Below are positions 1-6,976 of a DNA stretch of 64,000 nucleotides, piece after piece. This stretch comes from Natrinema ejinorense (GTDB lineage: Archaea > Halobacteriota > Halobacteria > Halobacteriales > Natrialbaceae), in contig NZ_NXNI01000001.1 of NCBI RefSeq assembly GCF_002494345.1, positions 2,356,001 through 2,420,000 of the forward strand, read 5' to 3'. A model generated the notes under the pieces. The model saw only the letters and a list, made by a program, of their open reading frames with translations, did not search any database and was not told the DNA's origin. Both the position numbers and the translations under genes were made by a program. The first letter of the stretch is position 1. Every line of letters starts with the position of its first letter.

Positions 1-81
1 GCCGATGACGACCGCTATTGCGACCCGTTCGTAGGTCGTCCCTCCACCGTCGACGAGCCGCGTTTCGTAGGCGCCGCTCAT
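1..81 (-). CDS. pstA: Phosphate ABC transporter permease PstA, N-terminal fragment
   Basis: Only the first 27 residues lie in the window and the gene runs off the left edge. The ATG is at 79-81 on the minus strand and overlaps the pstC stop in an ATGA arrangement (78-81), the usual sign of translational coupling inside a pst operon. The visible residues begin with MSGAYETRL and end in a hydrophobic run (VAIAVVIG) that could open the first membrane segment. The assignment rests on position directly after pstC rather than on a motif, so it is good but not certain. Confidence 0.75.
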   Translation of the reverse strand, partial: MSGAYETRLVDGGGTTYERVAIAVVIG

Positions 82-1190
82 TGTCCCTCCAGTTTGCGGT
101 GCATCCGTCGTTCGATGAGCGACGAGACGATACCAAGCCCGGTGACGATGACTAACAGGAGGACGCCGGCGGCGAACAGCGTACTCCAGAACATCTCACC
201 GGGTGTCACGTGGCCGTAACTCGCGGCGATAAACGTCGTCAGCGTCTCCGTGCTGTCGAAGGCGTTGTACAGTTCGGGCCGGGGCAACCGGCGGCTGTGC
301 GAGATCATAACCGTCGCGGCCATAGTCTCGCCGATCGCGCGACCGATCCCGAGCAAGACGCCCGCGGATATCCCCGAGAACGCGGTCGGGACGGAGACGC
401 TCTTCATCGTTTGCCATTCCGTCGCACCCATCGCCAGCGAGCCGTCTTTCATCGACTCCGGGACCGCCGAGAGGGCGTCCTCGGCTACCGAGACGACCGT
501 CGGGAGTGCCATGAAGCCGATCACGAGTCCGATCACGAACAGCGCTCCGGGGTTGATCGAGAGGAGGTTCCCGACGTAAGGGTTGATGAGGGTAAAGCCG
601 ATGAACCCGTACACAATCGACGGGATACCCGCCAGCAGTTCGACTGCCGGTTTGACGATTTCCCGGAGCCAGTCGGGCGCGATGTCGCTGATGAACAACG
701 CGCCCGCGACGCCGAACGGCGCCGCCACGAGGATGGCGACGGCCGTCGTCAGCGCGGTCCCCCAGATCATCGGTACGAGCGAGTACTGCTCCGCCGAGGT
801 ACTCCACTCGTTGGAACCGAACGGCCACACGAGGTCGAGACCGGCAGTGCGAAACGCCGGTAGCGCCTCCATCACCAGAAACACCGCGATGAGTCCGAGC
901 GTCGACAGCGTCGCGACCGTCATCAGGAACGTCACGACCTTGGCGGTCAGCGCCTGCCGGGCGACCCAGCCAATACCGGCGATCATCAGGAACCCGTACA
1001 GGAACGTGATCGTCCACGCCGACTGTACGACGAAGCCGACGAACACCACGGTGGCGAACAGTATCTGTGCCAGCGCGAGAAGCAGACTCGGTCGGTCAAG
1101 CTCCGCCGCCGTCCGAATTATCGCCAGCATCTGTCCCCATACCCCCGACACCGTCTGCGATATCGTCCGTATACCAATCGTATTGAACAT
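78..1190 (-). CDS. pstC: Phosphate ABC transporter permease PstC
   Basis: A 370-residue inner-membrane permease of the high-affinity phosphate importer, working with PstS, PstA and PstB. It has several hydrophobic segments and the permease loop typical of PstC/PstA (GIGRAIGETMAATVMIS, around residues 280-297), preceded by a conserved stretch about making the pore near a VELLAGIPSIVYGFIG motif (around 190). It is longer than typical bacterial PstC (about 300 residues) because of an N-terminal extension of roughly 60-70 residues carrying extra hydrophobic helices. The start is ATG at 1188-1190. It lies 58 bp after pstS in the same direction and overlaps pstA by 4 bp, so pstS-pstC-pstA form one transcription unit. 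Confidence 0.93.
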   Translation of the reverse strand: MFNTIGIRTISQTVSGVWGQMLAIIRTAAELDRPSLLLALAQILFATVVFVGFVVQSAWTITFLYGFLMIAGIGWVARQALTAKVVTFLMTVATLSTLGLIAVFLVMEALPAFRTAGLDLVWPFGSNEWSTSAEQYSLVPMIWGTALTTAVAILVAAPFGVAGALFISDIAPDWLREIVKPAVELLAGIPSIVYGFIGFTLINPYVGNLLSINPGALFVIGLVIGFMALPTVVSVAEDALSAVPESMKDGSLAMGATEWQTMKSVSVPTAFSGISAGVLLGIGRAIGETMAATVMISHSRRLPRPELYNAFDSTETLTTFIAASYGHVTPGEMFWSTLFAAGVLLLVIVTGLGIVSSLIERRMHRKLEGQ

Positions 1191-1248
1191 GATAGCGTGA
1201 AATCAACGCGGTTCCACGACGGTCACCGACCGTCGCGGACGAGCCCGA

Positions 1249-2355
1249 CTACGCCTGATCGGCCAGCTTCCCGCGTTCCTCCTCGCGGCGCTCCTCCGGG
1301 AGCATGAAGTAGTTGTTCGGTTCGACGAAGTTCTGCTGTCCGAAGTCCGAGAGGATCATATTGAGGAACGCGCTCTCGCGTTCGTCGGTATCCTCGTAGG
1401 TGTAACAGTGGAGGTCACGGCTAAGCGGATACCCCTTGGCACCGAGGTTCTCGCCGTACTCGTAGAGGGTGCCGTCCAGCTCGAGGCCGATCGGCGGCGT
1501 CGCGCCGTCGGGGTCGACGAACGCGAGCGCGATGTAGGCGATCGCGTTGTCGTTTTGCTCGACGAGGGTCGCCACCTGCTGGTTCTGTCCGCGCCGCGTA
1601 TCGGGGCTGATCGGTTCGTCGGGGTCGCCGTAGAGGTTCGCCCGAAACGCGGTGTCAGTGCCGGAGTCCTCCGCACGACCGACGGCGTAAATCTCTTTGT
1701 CCGGGCCGCCGATCTCGTTCCAGTTCGTGATCTCCTGTTTGTAGATCGCTCGGAGCTCGTCACCGGTGACCTGCGTGACGCCGGCGTCGGCGATCTCCCT
1801 GCTCACGACGACCGGCTGGCCGTCGACGCCGACAACGTGATCGACGATGTTGTCCAGTTCGTCGCTGTCTTCGCCGAGGATGGACTGTGCCGTCGAACTC
1901 GCGTCACCGATATCGACGCGGTCGTTGATGACGGCCTCGACGCCGGTCCCGGAGTGACTCAGTGCCACCTGCGTCTGGAACGGCGGGACGCTACGCTCCT
2001 CGGTCGCTTCGAAACCGTAGCGCCCCGCCCAGTAGTCGGCGAGGTTCTGATCGGTATCGATGTCGTACTGGCCGGGACCCCAGTACTCCTGATCGTCCGC
2101 CGGCGGATTGCCGTTCCACAGCGCGGACGCGTCGTTCGTGATGGGATACACCGTCGAGGAACCGTCGGCGGTCAACGCCGAGGTCTGCCCGTTCGACGAA
2201 CCGTTACCGTTACCATTACCATTACCATTACCGTTACCCTCGTCCGAGTTCTGACTCGAGCAGCCCGCGAGTGCAGATACGCCGGCCGCCCCCGAGGCCA
2301 CCACGAATTTCCGCCGCGATACCGGATTAGACAGACGATCTGAGTCGTGCGCCAT
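1249..2355 (-). CDS. pstS: Phosphate-binding lipoprotein PstS
   Basis: The periplasmic-equivalent phosphate receptor of the Pst importer. The N-terminus has a twin-arginine signal (SRRKF) followed by a hydrophobic stretch and a lipobox-like ALAGC, so it is likely a Tat-exported lipoprotein. A Gly-Asn repeat (GNGN..., coded at about 2203-2238) links the lipidated cysteine to the binding domain. The phosphate-binding family features ADGSSTVYP and HSGTG/DIGDASS follow, in order. I chose ATG at 2353-2355; the preceding in-frame GTG at 2356-2358 would add one residue only. TATA-like elements lie just upstream at 2377-2394. It heads the leftward pst operon. Confidence 0.93.
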   Translation of the reverse strand: MAHDSDRLSNPVSRRKFVVASGAAGVSALAGCSSQNSDEGNGNGNGNGNGNGSSNGQTSALTADGSSTVYPITNDASALWNGNPPADDQEYWGPGQYDIDTDQNLADYWAGRYGFEATEERSVPPFQTQVALSHSGTGVEAVINDRVDIGDASSTAQSILGEDSDELDNIVDHVVGVDGQPVVVSREIADAGVTQVTGDELRAIYKQEITNWNEIGGPDKEIYAVGRAEDSGTDTAFRANLYGDPDEPISPDTRRGQNQQVATLVEQNDNAIAYIALAFVDPDGATPPIGLELDGTLYEYGENLGAKGYPLSRDLHCYTYEDTDERESAFLNMILSDFGQQNFVEPNNYFMLPEERREEERGKLADQA

Positions 2356-2376
2356 CACCAGAAAAGGGGCTATGAC

Positions 2377-2394
2377 TTATTAAAGCGGTTTATA
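2377..2394 (-). promoter_or_regulatory. pst operon promoter candidate (two overlapping TATA-like boxes)
   Basis: Read on the minus strand there is TTATAAA (about 2388-2394) and TTTAATAA (about 2378-2385). The second is centred about 26 bp before the pstS ATG, giving a leaderless or nearly leaderless transcript; the first would give a leader of about 10 nt. Confidence 0.5.
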
Positions 2395-2399
2395 ATAGG

Positions 2400-2442
2400 G
2401 GTACCTTCGAATATGATCGGTACGTAGCGAACTAAGCGGTAC
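2400..2442. promoter_or_regulatory. Three GGTAC elements at exact 19-bp spacing, possible operator
   Basis: GGTAC occurs at 2400-2404, 2419-2423 and 2438-2442, so start-to-start spacing is 19 bp twice. The array sits directly upstream of the pstS TATA boxes, where an archaeal activator would bind. Its core GTAC is self-complementary. The pattern is seen directly; a role in phosphate control is inference from position. Confidence 0.35.
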
Positions 2443-2587
2443 ATATCGATATCGTTCGAGCAGTACTGATATATAGAGATATATATGAGGATAGATCCGG
2501 ACGGAGGCTCGAGTACTCGCCCTGTTCGACTCGCCGGCGAGATCGGGACAGCGAACGGCTCGGCGGGAGTCTATAGACGAATACAGA

Positions 2588-2594
2588 TTTATAG
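2588..2594 (+). promoter_or_regulatory. TATA box of the phoU-like gene
   Basis: TTTATAG is centred about 28 bp before the ATG at 2619, predicting a leaderless mRNA. An AT-rich tract with repeated GATATATA at about 2468-2488 lies further upstream in the shared pst/phoU intergenic region. Confidence 0.55.
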
Positions 2595-2618
2595 TCCGCC
2601 GGTCAAAAACCGCGCCAC

Positions 2619-3614
2619 ATGGAGACGCGCAAGGTGCAGGTGACGGGTGGATCGACGTACACCGTCTCACTGCCGAAGACGTGGGCGACCGACAACGACG
2701 TCAGCGCCGGCACGACGGTCGAGTTCTATCCCGAAGACGGGACCCTCTTGCTGACGCCTCGTAGCGAGACGAAACGACAGGAGGGCACCCTCGACATTTC
2801 GAACCTCGAGGGCGAGCGGCTGACCCGAGCGGTGATGACGATGTACGTCAGCGGCTTCGACATCATCCGACTCGAGGCCGGGCGGATCACGACCGACCAG
2901 CGCCGGGCGATCCGCGATGCGACGCAGGGGCTGGTCGGCGTCGAGGTACTCGAGGAGACGACCGACAGCGTCGTCATTCAGGACCTGCTCGATTCCTCGG
3001 AGCTGTCGATCGTCAACGCGGTCACGCGCATGCGCTTGATCTCCCAGTCGATGCTCGAGGACGCCGTCCGGGCGCTGATTACGAACGACGACGACATCGC
3101 ACACGACGTGATCGAACGCGACGACGACGTCGACCGGCTCTGGCTCGTCGTCTCGCGGATCTTCCGCGCGACGCTTCGATCACCCCGGGCCGCCGAGGAA
3201 CTCGGCGTCCCCCGAGAGGACTGTTTCGACTTCCACTCCAGCGCTCGCCAGCTCGAACGCGTCGCCGACCACGCCGCCAAGATCAGCAACCTCGCGCTCA
3301 AACTCGACGACATCCCCGAGCCCGTCGCCGAGGGGCTCGAGGAACTGCAAGCCGACGCCTCGACGGTCCTCGAGAAGGCGATGGACGCGCTGTTCGCCGA
3401 GGAAACCGAGGAGGCGAACCGACTCGGCCACGAGGCCCGCGAGGCCGTCCTCGAGATCGACGAACACACCCGCCAGATCGACGATATGCTCCGCGACCTC
3501 GAGCCGGTACAGGCCCAGTCGCTGGGGTTGATCGTCGACTCGCTGTCCAGGAGCGCCGACTACGGCGGCAACATCGCCGAGACTGCACTCCAGAAGGCCG
3601 CCCCGCGGCCCTGA
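2619..3614 (+). CDS. phoU: PhoU family regulator with N-terminal AbrB/SpoVT DNA-binding domain
   Basis: 331 residues. Residues 1-48 (start METRKVQVTGGSTYTVSLPK) match the swapped-hairpin AbrB/SpoVT fold seen at the N-terminus of archaeal PhoU-like proteins. The remainder consists of two PhoU helical repeats, the second with the acidic/His stretch FHSSARQLERVADHAAKI (about 206-223) that in PhoU proteins binds metal clusters. It is divergent from the pst operon, separated by 263 bp, and so is likely its regulator, sensing Pst activity and binding DNA through its own AbrB domain. The regulatory role is inferred; the family assignment is strong. Confidence 0.88.
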   Translation: METRKVQVTGGSTYTVSLPKTWATDNDVSAGTTVEFYPEDGTLLLTPRSETKRQEGTLDISNLEGERLTRAVMTMYVSGFDIIRLEAGRITTDQRRAIRDATQGLVGVEVLEETTDSVVIQDLLDSSELSIVNAVTRMRLISQSMLEDAVRALITNDDDIAHDVIERDDDVDRLWLVVSRIFRATLRSPRAAEELGVPREDCFDFHSSARQLERVADHAAKISNLALKLDDIPEPVAEGLEELQADASTVLEKAMDALFAEETEEANRLGHEAREAVLEIDEHTRQIDDMLRDLEPVQAQSLGLIVDSLSRSADYGGNIAETALQKAAPRP

Positions 3615-3762
3615 GATCGCCGTCCGGAACCCGGTGGCAGCGTTGACCGACGAATACGATGCCGTCTCGATGGCTGTCCAGTCGTTCTACTCGGTTCGAT
3701 TCCGTGACAGTCATCGACGAGTGAAAAAACGTACTAGTATCTCACGCTGAAACCGACTATCG

Positions 3763-3813
3763 ATGGCTTCCCAGACGAATCTTCCTGCGCTCGAGGGAGT
3801 CTCGCGTGACTGA
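3763..3813 (+). CDS. Possible 16-residue leaderless mini-ORF upstream of the arylsulfotransferase-like gene
   Basis: ATG at 3763 opens a 16-codon frame (MASQTNLPALEGVSRD) that stops at 3811-3813, overlapping the downstream GTG start at 3806 in another frame. A TATA-like ACTAGTAT at 3733-3740 is about 26 bp before this ATG, so the transcript would start at or near the mini-ORF. A purine-rich GGGAG (3795-3799) inside it could serve as the ribosome-binding site of the GTG. The same layout is seen before the sugar kinase at 46766. Whether the peptide is made is unknown. Confidence 0.3.
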   Translation: MASQTNLPALEGVSRD

Positions 3814-5200
3814 CCGGTCACGTCCGTCGCTCGCTCGCGTTCGATCGGCGCTCACGCGCTGTCGGCTCCGGATCGCCTTCGCCGTCCTCGTGTTGCTCTC
3901 GGCTGCCGTCGTCGCCAGCTCGGCGTCGGGCGGGCTCTCGACGGCGTCGAAAGCGGCTGTTCCGGCGGCCCCGCCGACCGAGAACCACACTGTCGTCACC
4001 GAATCGGGACGAGCGGGGACGATCACTGCCTACGGTCCCAGCGGCGAGGTCCGCTACTACAACAACTCGCGAACGAAGTACTTCGACGTCGATCCCGTCG
4101 AGAGCGATCCACTGACCGTCGAGTACACGGCGACCGACACGATCCACACGGCGGGCCCCACCTGCTCCGAGCCCCCGTGTGCGCTGAACGTCATCGAACG
4201 GGCCGACCTCGAGACCGGCGAGGTCGAGGTACTCTACGAGCGCTACGATCACCAGGAAACCGCCGGCGAGTGGCACGACGTGGATCGTCTCAACGAGAGC
4301 CACGTCGTCGTCGCCGATATCGTGGCGGATCAGGTCTTCATCGTGAACACGGAGACGGAAATCGTCGAGTGGCTCTGGGACGCCCAGAGCGACTTCTCCC
4401 TCGAGAGCGGCCATTCGTTCCCCCACGACTGGGCCCACATTAACGACGTCGAACACATCGAGCGCGGAGCGATGGCGGGTCGAATCATGGTCAGCCTCCG
4501 CAACCAGGATCAGGTCGTCTTCCTCGACCGTCGGGAGGGCCTGCTCGAGGACTGGACGCTCGGGGCGGAAAACGAGTACGACGTGCAGTACGAACAGCAC
4601 AACCCCGATTACATCCCCGAGAGCGAGGGCGGTCCCGCCGTCGTCGTCGCCGACTCCGAGAACGGACGTATCCAGGAGTTCCAGCGCGAAGATGGGGAGT
4701 GGAATCGCACCTGGGAGTGGGAAGACGATCGGATCCAGTGGCCCAGGGATGCCGACCGACTCCCCAACGGCAACACGCTCATCACCGACACCCACGGCAA
4801 TCGCGTGATGGAAGTCAACGAATCCGGGGCCATCGTCTGGCAAGTCGGCTCCACGCTCCCCTACGACGCGGAGCGTCTCGAGACGGGTGCCGAAAGCGAG
4901 GGCGGGCAGAGCGCACAGGAACTCGGACTCGAATCACGGACCGTCACCGACGGCGGCGACACCGATGCCAGCGCGTTCAGACCGGTCGAGTTCGTGGGTC
5001 GACTTCTCGAGCGCGTTCTCCCTCACCGGCTCACCAACGCGTTGATTTTCGTTGCGCCGGTCTGGATCGGGAAGGCGGAGGCCGCCGCCATCGCTGTCGG
5101 GCTCCTGTCGGGGCTGACCTGGGCCAGCCTCGAGATCCGCTGGTGGCTCCGCGGATCGAGTATTCGGGTCCGGCTCCCGGTCACCCGCGAGCACGAGTGA
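3806..5200 (+). CDS. Arylsulfotransferase (ASST) family membrane-anchored protein
   Basis: 464 residues. A basic N-terminus and hydrophobic helix (about residues 22-40) form a signal or anchor. The middle is a beta-propeller-like series resembling ASST-family repeats, including FPHDWAHINDVEHI, a run ending VVVADSENGRIQEF, and WPRDADRLPNGNTLITDTHGN. The C-terminus has another hydrophobic helix (about 410-445) before a basic tail. Family members transfer sulfate between phenolic compounds, but many archaeal relatives have no tested function, so the activity here is uncertain. The only plausible start is GTG at 3806, preceded by GGGAG 6 bp upstream. No clear operon partner is present. Confidence 0.75.
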   Translation: MTDRSRPSLARVRSALTRCRLRIAFAVLVLLSAAVVASSASGGLSTASKAAVPAAPPTENHTVVTESGRAGTITAYGPSGEVRYYNNSRTKYFDVDPVESDPLTVEYTATDTIHTAGPTCSEPPCALNVIERADLETGEVEVLYERYDHQETAGEWHDVDRLNESHVVVADIVADQVFIVNTETEIVEWLWDAQSDFSLESGHSFPHDWAHINDVEHIERGAMAGRIMVSLRNQDQVVFLDRREGLLEDWTLGAENEYDVQYEQHNPDYIPESEGGPAVVVADSENGRIQEFQREDGEWNRTWEWEDDRIQWPRDADRLPNGNTLITDTHGNRVMEVNESGAIVWQVGSTLPYDAERLETGAESEGGQSAQELGLESRTVTDGGDTDASAFRPVEFVGRLLERVLPHRLTNALIFVAPVWIGKAEAAAIAVGLLSGLTWASLEIRWWLRGSSIRVRLPVTREHE

Positions 5201-5203
5201 GCG

Positions 5204-5542
5204 TTACAGATCGCCGTGTCCGACGTCCAGCGAGCGGGGCTGACTCGAGGGGGAGACTCGCGTCCAGACGATACGCGCGCTAATCGCGCCGAGCGAGGTG
5301 ATAATGAGGAGCGAGCAAAAGTACCACGGCTTGGATTGAACCACTGCCATGCCCCTGGTGGAGGCAGGTACGAGACCGAGTGCCAGCAGATAGAACGCGG
5401 TGAGGAGGACGAGCGACGACCGGCGGTAGCCGTGCCAGTAGAGAATACCGATGAGGATCCCCGAGAGGAGTCCGAGCTGACCCGAATGGAGTTCGAGGAC
5501 AGTACTGAAGATCGACGAAAGGATGGTCTCGACGGTAGCCAT
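5204..5542 (-). CDS. Small three-helix membrane protein, function unknown
   Basis: 112 residues beginning MATVETILSS at ATG 5540-5542. Hydrophobic segments are visible at about residues 20-37, 43-58 and 76-92, followed by a short polar tail. It converges with the arylsulfotransferase-like gene, with only 3 bp between the stop codons. It is divergent from rpa1. A much longer frame continues upstream on this strand but is the shadow of the rpa operon. I recognise no family. Confidence 0.55.
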   Translation of the reverse strand: MATVETILSSIFSTVLELHSGQLGLLSGILIGILYWHGYRRSSLVLLTAFYLLALGLVPASTRGMAVVQSKPWYFCSLLIITSLGAISARIVWTRVSPSSQPRSLDVGHGDL

Positions 5543-5660
5543 ACGCCCGATAATTTCTCCGGGACCCGTTCTATGATTTGACCTGCAATCCGACAGGGTA
5601 TATGACGAGCGGCGCTCCGCGAGCGCCGACCGGATCACGGTCACCGCCCTGCGGGAACGC

Positions 5661-5668
5661 TTTTTATG
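5661..5668 (+). promoter_or_regulatory. TATA box of the rpa1 operon
   Basis: TTTTTATG is centred about 26 bp before the ATG at 5690. It supports that ATG over an in-frame ATG at 5666, which lies within the box itself. Confidence 0.6.
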
Positions 5669-5689
5669 CCCCAACTCGAAAGGCAAACG

Positions 5690-6976
5690 ATGGAACTCGA
5701 CGATCATGCCGAGGATCTCGCCTCCGACCTCGGTGTTGACAAAGAGGAGGTCAAAGCCGACCTGCAGAATTTGGTGGAGTACAGCGTCCCGGTCGACGAG
5801 GCCAAACAGAGCCTCCGGCGGAAGTACGGCGACGGATCCAGCGGCGGTGGCGGGACCCCGTCCGCGAAGGACATCGCCGAGATCACGCCCGACGAGAGCA
5901 ACGTCACCGTGACGGGCGTCGTCCTGACGGCAGGCGAGCGATCGATCCGCTATCAGGGCGCCGATCACGTCATCGTCGAAGGCCGACTGGCCGACGAGAC
6001 CGGCGTCATCGACTACACCGCCTGGGAGGACTTCGGCCTCGAGCCCGGCGATACGATCACCGCGGGCAACGCCGGCGTCCGCGAGTGGGACGGCGAACCC
6101 GAACTCAACCTCGGCGAGAGCACCTCGCTGTCGTTTCAGGACGGCTCGCTCGAAATCTCTGACGGGATTTCCTACGAGATCGGCGGCGAGGCACAGCTGG
6201 CCGACCTCCGGACCGGCGATCGCGCGGTCACGATCGAGGTCACGGTCGTCGACTGCGAGCGCAAGACGATCGACGGACGGGACGGCGAGACGGACATCCT
6301 GAGCGGCGTCTTCGGCGACGAGAGCGGTCGCCTGCCGTTTACGAACTGGGATCCCGCACCCGAAATCGAGGACGGCGGCTCGGTCCGCATCGAGAACGCG
6401 TACGTCCAGGAGTTCCGTGGCGTGCCCGAAGTCAACGTCTCGGCGTTCTCGACGGTCACCGAACTCGACCGGGAGATCGACGTCGGCAGCGACACGTCGA
6501 CGATGGATGTCGGCGACGCCGTCGGCACGGGCGGCATCTACGACGTCGAGGTCGTGGGCAACCTGCTCGCGGTCCGTGACGGCTCGGGGCTGATCCAGCG
6601 CTGCCCCGAGTGTTACCGGGTCATCCAGAAGGGACAGTGCAGAACGCACGGCGACGTCGAGGGCATCGACGACCTCCGCGTCAAGGCGATCCTCGACGAC
6701 GGCACCGGCACCGTCACCGTCGTCCTCGACGACGAACTCACCGAGCGGGTCTACGACGGCACCTTGGACGACGCCCTCGAACAGGCCCGGGAAGCCATGG
6801 ACCAGGAAGTCGTCGCGGACACGATCCGCGAGCGAATCGTCGGTCGTGAATACCGCGTGCGCGGCCACCTCTCCGTCGACGAGTACGGCGCGAACCTCGA
6901 CGCCGAGACCTTCGAGGAGAGCGACGACGATCCGGCCGACCGTGCGACGGCCTTCCTCGAGGAGGTGGACGCATGA
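5690..6976 (+). CDS. rpa1: Replication protein A, RPA1-type single-stranded DNA-binding protein
   Basis: 428 residues from ATG 5690. It binds single-stranded DNA in replication, repair and recombination. Three OB-fold regions are visible: about 60-150, about 160-265, and a C-terminal one that carries a zinc finger with CPEC at about 305 and a second Cys/His pair (CRTHG). The zinc finger identifies the haloarchaeal RPA1 type rather than the shorter RPA3. The first two OB regions share the motif G-V/I-D-Y/F-T-x-W found in archaeal RPAs. It overlaps the next gene by ATGA (6973-6976) and is followed by a phosphoesterase, matching the known rpa1-rpap1-rpe operon layout of Haloferax. Confidence 0.93.
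   Translation: MELDDHAEDLASDLGVDKEEVKADLQNLVEYSVPVDEAKQSLRRKYGDGSSGGGGTPSAKDIAEITPDESNVTVTGVVLTAGERSIRYQGADHVIVEGRLADETGVIDYTAWEDFGLEPGDTITAGNAGVREWDGEPELNLGESTSLSFQDGSLEISDGISYEIGGEAQLADLRTGDRAVTIEVTVVDCERKTIDGRDGETDILSGVFGDESGRLPFTNWDPAPEIEDGGSVRIENAYVQEFRGVPEVNVSAFSTVTELDREIDVGSDTSTMDVGDAVGTGGIYDVEVVGNLLAVRDGSGLIQRCPECYRVIQKGQCRTHGDVEGIDDLRVKAILDDGTGTVTVVLDDELTERVYDGTLDDALEQAREAMDQEVVADTIRERIVGREYRVRGHLSVDEYGANLDAETFEESDDDPADRATAFLEEVDA

Noticed and set aside
2468-2488. AT-rich GATATATA-type direct repeat in the pst/phoU intergenic region as a replication or attachment site
   Set aside because: Only a short AT run; no further repeats, no Orc1/Cdc6 gene and no integrase nearby.
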